A stretch of 64,000 nucleotides of DNA from Fen-1273 sp963837815 (GCA_963837815.1 CAWIOS010000012.1:1116001-1180000), one strand, 5' to 3'; shown: positions 35,121 through 44,490, numbered from the stretch's first letter. Notes: a model not told the origin generated them from the letters alone. Numbers and translations are program-made.

Positions 35121-37535
35121 CTAATAACGCAGCTTGTACCCGAGGCCTATTCCTAACCTAAGATATGTCGGTCGGCCAACGGGAAAATCGACTGGATTGA
35201 ACTGTCCCGGATCAACATCTGAGAATAAACTCCAGGTGAACTGACCCGCGAGATCGAAATAGAACTGCCTTGTCAGCGGAACCTCCAAACCCGTCGCAAA
35301 GGCGATACCCATCTTCATCCGTCCGAGGACTTCACTCCGGACTCGTTCCACGTTGAGCGCCGAGATCCCCGCACCCAGGAATAGCCTCATGTTGGCAAGA
35401 CATGATATGTTGATGAAGTTGTATCTGAAGAGCAGAGTAACATACCTGCCATGGACGTACCTGTCCCCTTCCTGTTTGCCAAAATCAAAATCGGCGAGCA
35501 ACTCGTACTGCATAGGCAGGCGATAGTAGATGCCGGAGACTTCAATCCCGTATCGATACATGTTGCCAAGGAAGAGATCTGCCGACGCGGGTATGAACCC
35601 TATGATTCCCCCCCGTACGCGAACTCCGCCTGATTCCGTTTCTGTGGTTATCTTGTCGAGCGGCGTGACCCAGTTCGAATCGAGTTCGGGCCACCAGCGA
35701 TTCAACATATCTGTGGTCAGTGTGCGGACCGTACTATTGAGATCATCCAGGTGCTCAACAGGATACGTTCTAGAACGGGGCGTGTCGTAAGGATTCCACT
35801 GATTTGTCAATTTTGTGAACACGCGGCGATCGTGCCCTCCCTGTTCCAGATAAATCGTCCAGAGGTATTCTGTCCTTACCCGGGTGCATATGGAGTCAGG
35901 ATCCAATTCGGTCTCGAGGTAGTCAGGGCCGAGCTTTGATTCAGCGGAGACAACATCGAGATTGGCGCCTTCACCTTCAAGAGTTCTCAACTTCGCCGCC
36001 ATTGTGTGCATGATCGACAACGAGAAGAATCTATTCTCGTCTGTCGAGGGATACGGTGGGAGTGCGACTACCGCAATCGACCGGGGATGGTTGGGGACAT
36101 TGATATCCCTGATATGATTCTCACATTCCAGAGAATCCCCTGCACAGACGGAGGGGAGCAGCATTTTGCGAGACGCCAAAAGGATGCTGTCGATCTTATG
36201 GCCCAGGGTTTCCATAGGGACATCAATCTGGCTAAGCCAACGAGTGGGGCTATTGGGGTTCTGAGAGTCGAACAGCTCTGCACCGAGGTGAACTGCTCTG
36301 CCGGGCCTGTCACAGTGGATGATCAGAAGCTCCCTGGCGTTCATTTCCGTCGACATGACTGCCTTTTCACAATTTCCTGAGACGAATTTCACCATACTGG
36401 ACTCCTCGGACAGGACTTCGAGGTTTGTGTTGGCACTCGCCATAGCCCGGAGTTTCCGTGCGATTGTTCTCGCGACGTCCAGGGCCAGAGATCTGTTTTC
36501 GGATGTCGGGGGATAGGGAGGAACGGCCACAACGGCAATCGTATGCTTCAACGGGTTGTGCCTGCTATCGTAGTCCAGCTCTATTGCCCTACGCATTTCA
36601 TCGCCGAGGGCGATGACGTTATCGTAGAGAAGCCGACCGGTTACAGAGTCCACGAGAACTGACTTGCTGAGGACCGAGTGACCGGTTTCGACATCAATGT
36701 GGGAAGCTTCGACCCCAACGGAGCGGCCCTGCTGAAAGTAGCTTCCCGTAATGACGTAGTTTGCCGCTTCGCGCCGGCCAAGCTCCGGCAGTGTCCATGC
36801 GATGAATCCCTCGTTACGAGAATTCCCCGTGCGGACATCCTTGAGCGCGGTGGTGTCTTGAACGATGACCCGGACTCGTTGGGAGATATTGAGACGGCTA
36901 CGGAGCAGCGCAGAAATCATGCCGCCCAGGTCCTCAAATGCCTGGGCTTTTCCATAAAACGCAAAAGGAACGATGAGAACACGAATTCGATCGTCCACCT
37001 TCGCCTCGACCTGAGAGAGCAGTTGCCGGAGGAGATATTCGTCGAGGCTCACATTATTTCGCATAGCTTCTTTGCCTGATCCTTCCGCATGAATGTCAAA
37101 CACAAGAGGCTCGTCACCCGGGACAAACATCGGCCGTTTGTACACCTGAGCGTCTACAAAGGCTATATTGGACGTATCATCTGTTATGCGGCCGATCATG
37201 TAGTAGTCAACGGCGTCCCGGCTGCAGAGGGTGTCTAGCTGGAACCGGAATCTCTCCCCGTCAAGGCCGGACCGAAGCAGTGGGGTGACGCGTCCCTGCA
37301 CATTATCGGCGTGAAGGTCGATCGCCTTCGAATGAGTAATCTTGAAAGCAAGTGAACGGGCAAATTCCACCGAATCATTCTGCGGGAACTTGAACGACCC
37401 CTGGAATTGAGAGGATACGGCATTTTCAAACGGGAAGATGTGCATTGTCTTTCTTTGGACCTGGCATACACCAACCTGCAGAACTACAAGGCAGACGACC
37501 AGAATAGGCGGTATTCGCAGCAAGGGTGACTTCAT
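35121..37535 (-). CDS. Exported multi-repeat FlgO/TolB-N-like protein with beta-barrel end
   Basis: An 804-residue protein with a signal peptide (ILVVCLVVLQVGVCQ). The start at 37535 follows GAGG. Three or four copies of one domain are visible: near residue 185 (IRVLIVPFAFYGKAQAFEDL), near 330 (TIAVVAVPPYPPTSENR) and near 480 (SIAVVALPPYPSTDENR). The last two share the pattern IAVVAxPPYPxTxENR and a following NLxVxSxES, evidence of internal duplication. Their strand-helix layout is that of the FlgO/TolB-N fold, which occurs in periplasmic lipopolysaccharide- and stress-related proteins. From about residue 640 the sequence alternates as in an outer-membrane barrel and ends GIGLGYKLRY. Function unknown. 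Confidence 0.6.
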   Translation of the reverse strand: MKSPLLRIPPILVVCLVVLQVGVCQVQRKTMHIFPFENAVSSQFQGSFKFPQNDSVEFARSLAFKITHSKAIDLHADNVQGRVTPLLRSGLDGERFRFQLDTLCSRDAVDYYMIGRITDDTSNIAFVDAQVYKRPMFVPGDEPLVFDIHAEGSGKEAMRNNVSLDEYLLRQLLSQVEAKVDDRIRVLIVPFAFYGKAQAFEDLGGMISALLRSRLNISQRVRVIVQDTTALKDVRTGNSRNEGFIAWTLPELGRREAANYVITGSYFQQGRSVGVEASHIDVETGHSVLSKSVLVDSVTGRLLYDNVIALGDEMRRAIELDYDSRHNPLKHTIAVVAVPPYPPTSENRSLALDVARTIARKLRAMASANTNLEVLSEESSMVKFVSGNCEKAVMSTEMNARELLIIHCDRPGRAVHLGAELFDSQNPNSPTRWLSQIDVPMETLGHKIDSILLASRKMLLPSVCAGDSLECENHIRDINVPNHPRSIAVVALPPYPSTDENRFFSLSIMHTMAAKLRTLEGEGANLDVVSAESKLGPDYLETELDPDSICTRVRTEYLWTIYLEQGGHDRRVFTKLTNQWNPYDTPRSRTYPVEHLDDLNSTVRTLTTDMLNRWWPELDSNWVTPLDKITTETESGGVRVRGGIIGFIPASADLFLGNMYRYGIEVSGIYYRLPMQYELLADFDFGKQEGDRYVHGRYVTLLFRYNFINISCLANMRLFLGAGISALNVERVRSEVLGRMKMGIAFATGLEVPLTRQFYFDLAGQFTWSLFSDVDPGQFNPVDFPVGRPTYLRLGIGLGYKLRY

Positions 37536-37602
37536 CGCAACGTCCCTCGGGCTGAGGTTTTCTATAATGGGACTTGCCAATTGTCGGGGAGGTTAGGAGA
37601 GG

Positions 37603-38706
37603 TCATTCTTCCGTCACCTTCAGAACAATCGGGCTCCGTGTACTGTCGCCTGGTAGAGCAAACGGCGCATCATGGACATATCGCCTTCGGAGAAGATCCC
37701 AGGGATCCATGGCGACGACGTGAATCCCGTATGTCTTGCCCACTTCCAGCGTAACAGATTCGCCGGTGTGCACCTTGCGCTCGATAGATGTGGAATCATC
37801 ACGGACTGTGACAGTCCCGGGAATTCCAATGAACTTGCCCTTGAGACCCCGGTCGGCCACAAAAGCAATCCGGAAAGTCTTCCTCACGAGGCCCACCGTC
37901 ACAGGTATGTCCTCAGGTATCTTGAATGTCCCGGTGCCAGACACGAAACCTCCGGCATCCAGGCGGTAGAAGTACTGCCCCCTCCCCAGTGTTCTCCAAC
38001 TCTTGTGGTCACGCAGTGTGTCCTCCGTGGCATGGCTACGTCCGAAGCTGAATACGGCGTTGTCGGGAGTCAAACGGAAAATCGTCCTGTAATATTTCAA
38101 GCGCAGTGGAATCACAATCGGAGTCTCCCCCGTTCCCGCTTTCAAGTACTGGTCCGGGGAATCAAATCCCATAGTATCCGATGGCAGGAAGCTCACCCGG
38201 TACTCAATTCCGGGCGCCAGACCCGGTTCAATGAGAGCATCGGCCGAAAGTGTTACCGACCGCCGCAACAAAAGCGAGTCGGAGTGTCCCTTTGTGCAAG
38301 AATACACCGCGAGATCTCCAGCGACCGCGGAAGATTGTTTGAGGGGATATGAAAACGATGCCGTGATAGCAAGATTGGCGCTGAATGTTTCCGGAGAGAA
38401 GACGGCAAACAGTGTGAAAAGGACCACGGCAATCGAACCCATGGATATCGTGAACCTGGCGTATCGGCTTGCAAGCAAATTTGAGATCGAGGTGAATCCC
38501 TCGGTAAGGACGCTGCGTTTGACGAGACCAAGAAACGCAAGGATCGCCAGAATAATCACAACAACGGTTTTTGCTTTTATAAGCATTCCCTCAAAAATCT
38601 CCCCGCGCAGCATGTAACAAACAAGGAGCAGGAGGACATCCGCGTTGATAAGTCGCCAGTACCAGAGCCCTTTTTGGGCTTCGCGGTCATCTAATGAGTC
38701 TGACAT
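37603..38706 (-). CDS. Inner-membrane protein with periplasmic beta-rich domain
   Basis: A 367-residue protein. The ATG at 38706 follows GAGGAAG. Three hydrophobic segments lie in the first 125 residues (LINADVLLLLVCYMLRG, VVVIILAILAFLGLV, ISMGSIAVVLFTLFAVF). The remaining 240 residues seem to be periplasmic: strands in the style of carbohydrate-binding or PEGA-like domains, for example GVEYR-type turns, GKFIGIPGTVTVRDDSTS and GESVTLEVGKTYGIHV. I recognise no named family. It lies 67 bp upstream of the TolB-repeat gene in the same direction and may anchor that protein's complex; this is inference from gene order. Confidence 0.55.
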   Translation of the reverse strand: MSDSLDDREAQKGLWYWRLINADVLLLLVCYMLRGEIFEGMLIKAKTVVVIILAILAFLGLVKRSVLTEGFTSISNLLASRYARFTISMGSIAVVLFTLFAVFSPETFSANLAITASFSYPLKQSSAVAGDLAVYSCTKGHSDSLLLRRSVTLSADALIEPGLAPGIEYRVSFLPSDTMGFDSPDQYLKAGTGETPIVIPLRLKYYRTIFRLTPDNAVFSFGRSHATEDTLRDHKSWRTLGRGQYFYRLDAGGFVSGTGTFKIPEDIPVTVGLVRKTFRIAFVADRGLKGKFIGIPGTVTVRDDSTSIERKVHTGESVTLEVGKTYGIHVVAMDPWDLLRRRYVHDAPFALPGDSTRSPIVLKVTEE

Positions 38707-38776
38707 GAGACTTCCTCGACGTACAATTGTAACAGACGCTCGGATCTGTAGTTGGACCAGGGCCAGGCGAGTACCG

Positions 38777-39904
38777 TCATCGCGGCACCAGGTTCCGTGC
38801 AAAATTGGTGAACAATGGATGCCCCGGGAACGCCTGTTGAAGCTGCCGGTAGTTTACGTCGAGAAGATTGTCCTCCGGAATGATCACACGCTCAACCTGG
38901 CCTTTCATGATCGCGTTGAAATCAGTCTCTACCTCGGCGGCATTGGCATACAGCTCAAATGCGGGTGTGGGAAAATCGCTTCCGTAGAGCAGATAATCGA
39001 CGGGAAGGGTTGCTATCTCACTGAAGTAGGATTTCCTGAACGGAGTGCACAGGGCCGAGACGTCGGCATAGCACTTCCCCGCGGATGAGCCTTTCGCGCT
39101 GATCTTCAGCCACTCCTTCACGGCGTCAAGATCGGAGTGTTCAAGAAGGTCGCCGAAAAGGCGCACCGAGAAGTAAGGAAGACCGCAGTGAGCCAGTATG
39201 ATCACCGCGCCGGCATCAAGCGCCGACTTGAGATTCCTCTCGGTGCCCCTTATATCGGGGGTGTCCCATTTCCCGAACAGATTCTTGATACGATCCAGCC
39301 AATTCCAGGAGATGAAATCGTACGTCCATGTCTTTTCATTCGACGTGGGGATGGCGTATTCCGCCCCACAGTGAAGGAGGAGTGGTAGCGGCTTCCCGCC
39401 CCTTGCCTTTGCAAGGAATGCGAGGGCCTTCCCCACTCTGTCATCCCCCATGCGGAACTGCTGCGCAGACGGAAGCCACTTCAGAAGCACCGCACCGTCG
39501 TCCACGCATTTCGCCACTCGCTTCTCAAAATTGGGATCGAAGGGATGAACGGAAGCCCCGAACAGTATCTTTTCTCCCACTTCCTTTTGCAGAAACCTGA
39601 CGTATTCGTTAGCCACCCATACGTGAGAAGCGCCTTTCTGTGGTTGTCCGCTGCGGTCATACACATGATCGAGCGCGAGACAGACAACCCTGTTTACGGC
39701 AGTAGTTGATATTGCACGGACGGTTGCCTCGTGCAACGTGGTGTCGGATGCCTGGTCCGCCGGAACCCGCGCATACAAAAGGAAGATCTTGTACGTGAGC
39801 TGCTGCCTGTACCAATCAGAGAGCCTGCCGAATTCCGGCCAACGGTCTCCAATCACGCCCACGTGCATGTGACAATCGACAACTTCGTTTTCGTTGATAG
39901 CCAT
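38777..39904 (-). CDS. Amidohydrolase family protein
   Basis: A 375-residue TIM-barrel metal-dependent hydrolase of the amidohydrolase-2 type. VVDCHMHVG gives the first two metal His ligands, LLLHCGAEYA a third His, VIILAHCGLPYF the next, and LLYGSDFPTP the catalytic Asp. The sequence KCYADVSAL belongs to the same barrel. No signal peptide. The ATG at 39904 has only a weak upstream purine stretch. Members decarboxylate or hydrolyse small cyclic compounds; the substrate is not inferable. It starts 17 bp behind the metallophosphoesterase stop, so the two are very likely co-transcribed. Confidence 0.8.
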   Translation of the reverse strand: MAINENEVVDCHMHVGVIGDRWPEFGRLSDWYRQQLTYKIFLLYARVPADQASDTTLHEATVRAISTTAVNRVVCLALDHVYDRSGQPQKGASHVWVANEYVRFLQKEVGEKILFGASVHPFDPNFEKRVAKCVDDGAVLLKWLPSAQQFRMGDDRVGKALAFLAKARGGKPLPLLLHCGAEYAIPTSNEKTWTYDFISWNWLDRIKNLFGKWDTPDIRGTERNLKSALDAGAVIILAHCGLPYFSVRLFGDLLEHSDLDAVKEWLKISAKGSSAGKCYADVSALCTPFRKSYFSEIATLPVDYLLYGSDFPTPAFELYANAAEVETDFNAIMKGQVERVIIPEDNLLDVNYRQLQQAFPGHPLFTNFARNLVPR

Positions 39905-39921
39905 AATAGTCTCACTCTTCG

Positions 39922-41289
39922 CTAATCCATTGGAATTGGCGGCTGGAGGCATACTCCGACCAGCGCCGGGTCAACTTTTTGATCGGCTGAGGTCACGTCG
40001 ACGATTTGCTCCGGAGGAAGGTTTTTGAATAGAGCCTTCAGATCATCCAGGAATACCGGCCTGATGGACGGTGTTCTCTTCCCGTCGCCCCGTTTGACCT
40101 CGATGAGGATGCAGCTGAGGTAGCGCGCGACATCGGCATCGGCAAGCGAATCCCGGTCAATGAATCCCGCGATCCTGCCGACCAGCGCCTTGTCAAGACC
40201 GAGCCCGGAAACGACGGCACGACCAAATCGCTCATATTCATCCCATTGGTCTTTGGATGGGAATCGCAGCGCCTGGTACGGACCGGGACTGTATCCGTTG
40301 CTCTGCAGGTATGCCCCGCCTGAGCCGCAGACCAAGTAGGTCGGGAGCTTGGGGTGACTGGCCTGCCTGTGGAGGATCTCCCTTTCGATGTAGAGGCGGA
40401 ATGTCTCCCGGGTGTACCCCTGGAAGTTGTGTTCGTGCCCGCACAGAACAAGGCGGACGCAAGGATAACCGGCAAGGATGGAGTGAATAGTACTGAGATA
40501 TTCCTCTTTCGCGCGCTCCTTCACCAGAGCCGGGATGTGGAACATGATGATGACGTCCCGGTCCATGATCTGGGCCCTTCTCAGCCGCGCGTCCAACCAG
40601 ACATGCTGCGCTGCGTCGGGATCAATGTGTCTCTTCCAGAACTGCCACCAGCAGTTGTGTCCGTCCAGATTCGCCGTCATGCCTGAATCCAGCCCGATCA
40701 AAACGAGGTTTGACACCCCATCGGGATCACTCAGTTCCCAGTACATGCCGGGCTGAAGGGTGTCATGCCGGAGTCCGTATTCCGACCATCGGGCATCGAA
40801 TTTCCTGGTGCAGAATATGTCGTAGAAATCGCGGCCGTCATTGGTCGAGTAGTATTCGTGATTACCGGGTGTCGCCCATATTGCGCACTGGAAATTCCGG
40901 TAGGGCTGAAAAAAGCCCTTCAGGAAGTCGTCGTCCCCGGGCTGACCGCCGGTCCGCCCTGCGGGGTACGCGACATCGCCGTTGATGATCATGAAGTCAG
41001 GTTTGAGCGCCCGAAGCAGGGGTAGAAACCCATATTGCGAACGGTCCCCCTCGCCGGTGTCGCCGAGTATGATCAGCTTGAAACCATCTGCCGGGTCTTT
41101 CCCCGGGGGCAGGAGATTCCGGAGAGACACAACCCGGTCCGGGGGATCCGCATCACCGAATGCGTACCGCCATTCGTTCGAGTAGTCCAGGCGCATGAAC
41201 CCCTGCCGGGTCGCCGCGAGATTCACGGGACGCAGCCAGTACCCGACGCCACGGTCGCCGATGAAACCCGGATACCGGATATCAGCCAT
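39922..41289 (-). CDS. Calcineurin-type metallophosphoesterase
   Basis: A 455-residue phosphoesterase with the complete dimetal motif series: LIILGDTGEGD (block 1), MIINGDVAYPAG (block 2), ATPGNHEYY (block 3), IMFHIPA (block 4) and CGHEHNFQG (block 5). The N-terminal 90 residues and the C-terminal 120 residues do not match the common domains. AAGGAGG lies just upstream of the ATG at 41289, which overlaps the end of the preceding membrane-protein gene by eight bases. No signal peptide is seen. Such enzymes hydrolyse phosphomonoesters, nucleotides or phosphodiesters; substrate unknown. Tight spacing to both neighbours points to a joint function. Confidence 0.88.
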   Translation of the reverse strand: MADIRYPGFIGDRGVGYWLRPVNLAATRQGFMRLDYSNEWRYAFGDADPPDRVVSLRNLLPPGKDPADGFKLIILGDTGEGDRSQYGFLPLLRALKPDFMIINGDVAYPAGRTGGQPGDDDFLKGFFQPYRNFQCAIWATPGNHEYYSTNDGRDFYDIFCTRKFDARWSEYGLRHDTLQPGMYWELSDPDGVSNLVLIGLDSGMTANLDGHNCWWQFWKRHIDPDAAQHVWLDARLRRAQIMDRDVIIMFHIPALVKERAKEEYLSTIHSILAGYPCVRLVLCGHEHNFQGYTRETFRLYIEREILHRQASHPKLPTYLVCGSGGAYLQSNGYSPGPYQALRFPSKDQWDEYERFGRAVVSGLGLDKALVGRIAGFIDRDSLADADVARYLSCILIEVKRGDGKRTPSIRPVFLDDLKALFKNLPPEQIVDVTSADQKVDPALVGVCLQPPIPMD

Positions 41290-42433
41290 TGTGATCCTCC
41301 TTTTCGGCTCCGGCATGAGGCGTGCCCTTCTGGAGCCGCAGCAGCGCCGATGCAATGTCGTTCCAGAACGGCGCGCCGAACGTGACAAGGATTGCCGTGA
41401 GGAAGCATCCAAGCACATAGTAAATGTCGGACCAGACGTCGGACGACCAGATCCTTCCCACCCCTTTCAAACGTACGAGATCGGACATCCACCGGTCGCC
41501 GCCGGTCGCCGACGTGTCCGGGACCATATGTTGTGCGATCTTCTTTGCCATCTCGACCTGCGCCGAGACAGAGCTGTCACCTGTCCCTGTTTTCCCGGGT
41601 TTCTCCTGAGAGAGTTGAATCACGCTCTCCGCATACTTTGCGGCCGTCTGAGGGTCCAGACGGGCGGCGTTGTCCCAAAGAGTCCCGATCGGCAAATCGC
41701 AGAGCACGGCGACCAGGAATGCGAGCGTGCATGTGAGGCGAATGTTGCGCCTTCGATAAGTGTAATCGAAGTTCGCCTGGAATTGCGCAAAATTGTCCGC
41801 CGCATGATCAACATCAGGCAGGAAACGTGTGCGGAATGCCTTCAGCATCGCGGAGGCATCCAGGGTCTGCGGCGGCGTCAATTCACCCAAGGCCAGAATC
41901 GGGTGATGTCCCGGGTTTGAGCGCTTGCGATCCTTTTGTTTCCAGGTGTGGCCCCATTCTTGAAGGAACATTGCAATGTCGTGCGCACTCCAATAGCCGG
42001 AAGTACCTTGTTCTGCTGCCCCAAGCTGACTGGTGAAGGCATTCCAGTTAGGGCTGGGCGAAGAGGCCCTTCCGGACTGGAGCTCTGTTTCAAGAGAGAG
42101 CTGGTCGACCGCTCGCTGGACCCATGAAGGTGCGGTGCGCTCAAGACAGTCGACAAGCGTGTCCTTGTTGAGAGGAAGGATTTTCCCCGATGGACGGAGT
42201 CTGCGCCATTGCATTGGTCCACGCACGCGTACGTCCGGCATCGGAGACGGACGCATAAGCGCGCCTGCCCAGGGTCCAAGGTAGTCGACAAGCGCACTTT
42301 GATAAGCCGTTGCTTTGCTGTTCCGTAGGTACTTGTAAAGCTCCTGGAGAACCTGGACGAGGAGTGAGATCGCAAGGAACATCGCCGCAAGGCCGAGGAG
42401 AGTGGTCAGAAGGGGTGATTGAAGGGAGAACAT
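41282..42433 (-). CDS. Inner-membrane protein of unknown function
   Basis: A 383-residue protein with one N-terminal membrane segment (LLTTLLGLAAMFLAISLLVQVL) and two near the C-terminus (LTCTLAFLVAVLCDLPIGTLW and IYYVLGCFLTAILVTFGAPF). The 200 residues between the first and second are soluble and charged, presumably cytoplasmic. GAGGAGA precedes the ATG. I know no family for it. It overlaps the metallophosphoesterase gene by eight bases, suggesting a membrane-bound complex with that enzyme. Confidence 0.6.
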   Translation of the reverse strand: MFSLQSPLLTTLLGLAAMFLAISLLVQVLQELYKYLRNSKATAYQSALVDYLGPWAGALMRPSPMPDVRVRGPMQWRRLRPSGKILPLNKDTLVDCLERTAPSWVQRAVDQLSLETELQSGRASSPSPNWNAFTSQLGAAEQGTSGYWSAHDIAMFLQEWGHTWKQKDRKRSNPGHHPILALGELTPPQTLDASAMLKAFRTRFLPDVDHAADNFAQFQANFDYTYRRRNIRLTCTLAFLVAVLCDLPIGTLWDNAARLDPQTAAKYAESVIQLSQEKPGKTGTGDSSVSAQVEMAKKIAQHMVPDTSATGGDRWMSDLVRLKGVGRIWSSDVWSDIYYVLGCFLTAILVTFGAPFWNDIASALLRLQKGTPHAGAEKEDHNG

Positions 42434-42516
42434 GGTATCTCCTCATTGCAGATGATGATGAATGGATGACTTCGTGCGTGCTTTCACTGTGCGGTCTTCC
42501 CGAGTCTGATGGAGAT

Positions 42517-43341
42517 TCAGACCCATCCCCGCAATTGAAACCAGCCGGCCCGGTCGAGAACATCCTTCGAGTAGTCACGCCCTGAGGTATAGAAATCGAT
42601 GTCGTATCCCGCCGTCAACGCCTTCACGGCGTTCTGCGCCCCCGCGTTGTATCCGGCCAGAGTTGCGCGCATGATCGCGTGCCCCTCCAAGCTCGTCCGA
42701 TGTTGTATGAAATCGCGACTTTCCGCAAGCGCCCGGCAGCCATAGTAGATGTTCTCTTTCGGGTCCTCCCAGCGCCCTGTTCGGGCAAAGGGATGCGCGT
42801 CAAAATCGATCTGCATAAGTCCCCGACCAAACCCCTTGCCGTCCGGAGGGAGCGGACCCGTTCTGAAGGATGTCTGGTTGATCCGTTTCTGAAAGTCCCC
42901 TGTTCCTCCCGGTCCCGAAGGCTTCAACGCCAGGCCCCATCGGGATTCGCGTGAGCCAATACCGGCAATGATGCAGACGGGAATGCTGAACTTCCGGGCA
43001 GCCGCCGCAATGATCGGCCTGTAGCGCTTCGCATGAACATCTTCTTTCACCAGCGAAGCGTCGTTGGTCGCGTGCGTTGTCAGGAAGACATCGTCCGGAT
43101 CCGGAGGTTTGGTGTGAAGAAGGGCGGACCATGTGACAGGTCCAACGACCCCATCGTCGTCCAGGCCGTAGTCAGTTTGAAAGCGCTTCACGACACTCTC
43201 CGTCTCCGCATCAAACAGCCCCGAATCCTGAACTGCATACCCCCGCGTCACCAGCGTCTTCTGCAATTCGCAGACCTCCTCTTTGAGGTACAAGGAGGTA
43301 TTCTTGTATCCATCGTACAGACGAAGCACGGGGTGGCTCAT
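42517..43341 (-). CDS. Peptidoglycan-binding GH23-type muramidase
   Basis: A 274-residue protein. Residues 20-75 form a PG_binding_1 domain (LQKTLVTRGYAV, ETESVVKRFQTDYGLDDDGVVG, TWSAL). Residues 105-260 are a goose-type lysozyme/soluble lytic transglycosylase fold: IAGIGSRESRWG holds the catalytic Glu, GRGLMQIDFDAH the substrate-binding Gln, and LAGYNAGAQNAVKAL the closing motif. No signal peptide is evident, as in phage or effector muramidases that use another export route. GGAGG precedes the ATG. It is the upstream partner of the membrane protein and phosphoesterase genes, 83 bp from the former. Peptidoglycan cleavage is the expected activity. Confidence 0.85.
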   Translation of the reverse strand: MSHPVLRLYDGYKNTSLYLKEEVCELQKTLVTRGYAVQDSGLFDAETESVVKRFQTDYGLDDDGVVGPVTWSALLHTKPPDPDDVFLTTHATNDASLVKEDVHAKRYRPIIAAAARKFSIPVCIIAGIGSRESRWGLALKPSGPGGTGDFQKRINQTSFRTGPLPPDGKGFGRGLMQIDFDAHPFARTGRWEDPKENIYYGCRALAESRDFIQHRTSLEGHAIMRATLAGYNAGAQNAVKALTAGYDIDFYTSGRDYSKDVLDRAGWFQLRGWV

Positions 43342-43475
43342 ATGAACCTCCGCTGGGCGGTATGCGGCAGTCTCATCAAGCAGTGGTTCTTGCCCGGGTC
43401 ACACGCATCGACGACACAATTTCACCTTTCACATAGCATTGAAATCCCTTTTCGTTGGTGGCAGAATGATCTGCG

Positions 43476-44006
43476 CTAGGGTGTCAGAAGTTCTATTCTC
43501 GCAATGGTGGTCGTCTTCCCGATTATTCCGCCTCTTTCGATCCCCAGTTCGACCACTCTGAACTTCTGGAGCATATCATTGCCCCCCGGTTGCGGAGCCT
43601 TCGCAATTGCGTCCTTGATGGCATTGTCAACATCGACACCAGTTCCTGGTTTTCTGCCCTCAAAGATCGATGGTCTGGTGCTGTGTGACTCTTTTTCCAT
43701 CGGCTCGACGGTATCGTACGTGATTCCTTCGTTAGTAAGAGTTCCCCTGACGATGATCTTCGTGCCCAGGATCTGATGAAGGACAGGATCGTTCTCCCAC
43801 GGTAGGCACTTCTTGGCCACAACGAGATCCCCGCCCTTTAGCTGTTGCAGGTAATACACTGGACCTTCAAACTTCGAACCAATCGCACTCAACTTGGCAT
43901 ACAGGTAGCCAGTGTATGGGCCGGTTTGAGAGAAGACGCTCATTGCTGATCCGAACGTCAACAAGCATAAACAGAGAAACCTGAAAAGCCGTTGAAGCAG
44001 TCCCAT
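43476..44006 (-). CDS. Small exported protein of unknown function
   Basis: A 176-residue protein with a signal peptide (LLQRLFRFLCLCLLTFGSAMSVFSQ). The ATG at 44006 has GGGAGGAA four bases upstream; TATACT (about 44028-44033 on the minus strand) may be its -10 box. Visible motifs are GTKIIVRGTLTNEGITYDTVEP and a basic C-terminus with VVELGIERGGIIGKTTTIA. No family recognised; the middle resembles an OB-like fold of small periplasmic proteins, without certainty. It may be the first gene of the 32-44 kb run, 134 bp before the muramidase gene. Confidence 0.55.
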   Translation of the reverse strand: MGLLQRLFRFLCLCLLTFGSAMSVFSQTGPYTGYLYAKLSAIGSKFEGPVYYLQQLKGGDLVVAKKCLPWENDPVLHQILGTKIIVRGTLTNEGITYDTVEPMEKESHSTRPSIFEGRKPGTGVDVDNAIKDAIAKAPQPGGNDMLQKFRVVELGIERGGIIGKTTTIARIELLTP

Positions 44007-44104
44007 GATTTCCTCCCAGGAAGTATAGTGTTTAGACAAAGCATGGAATCATCCGCGCGCGTGGGGGGAAGCCGGAGCAAAGAGCGGTCTGTTTCCCGGG
44101 ATGT

Positions 44105-44326
44105 TCATCCATCCGCGGGAGAACAATACAGATCACTCACCTTCCTGCAGAAGCCTGTGCGAATGAGGAGATCAAGGGCATTGCTGACGATCGTCTTCTC
44201 CTCCCCCACCCACCAGCGAGCGACTCCCTCGAGCGTGTCCTTCGCCTGCGGGTGGAGTCGCATGTACACCCTGATTTCGGCTGCAACCTCCTCAACGCGG
44301 TGGGAAGTGTCACTGTGCTCTTTCAT
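44105..44326 (-). CDS. Small winged-helix-like protein (paralogue of 61328-61678)
   Basis: A 73-residue basic protein. Residues 14-60 (EEIR-type helix, then YMRLHPQAKDTLEGVARWWV, then VSNALDLLIRTGFC) match the C-terminal part of the protein at 61328-61678 (YLRRYPRASDTVEGITRYWL, VQEALENLERNGLI). Helix, helix with W-W, helix, and a wing-like end suggest a small winged-helix domain. Start uncertain: the ATG at 44326 lacks a good ribosome site, and the open frame runs to a GTG at 44407. It lies downstream of the sigma-54-type regulator on the same strand. A regulatory or peptide-binding role is conceivable; unproven. Confidence 0.45.
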   Translation of the reverse strand: MKEHSDTSHRVEEVAAEIRVYMRLHPQAKDTLEGVARWWVGEEKTIVSNALDLLIRTGFCRKVSDLYCSPADG

Positions 44327-44420
44327 GGAAATGGGAGCAGCTATATACACCCATGCCGGCAAAACACATGCCAACGGAAGGACGCAGCAAAGCACAGAGG
44401 TATGCACAAATGAGGCAATC

Positions 44421-44480
44421 GGCGGGCGTGAAGAAGAGATGTGGGGTGTAAGCGCCTCAGGCGGGGCGCGCGCGCCGCAG
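44421..44480. repeat. Conserved element, copy A
   Basis: About 60 bp matching copy B near 49571-49630 at roughly 47 of 60 positions, with ATGTGGGGTGT and CCTCAGGCGGGG identical. On the plus strand it reads MWGVSASGGARAPQ from ATG 44439 (copy B: MWGVSTSGGVWAPQ). A small hairpin GGTG-TAAG-CGCC is retained in both (GGTG-TGAG-CACC in B). It lies between the sigma-54-type regulator gene and the small winged-helix gene. Confidence 0.7.
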
Positions 44481-44490
44481 AAGAACGAGT

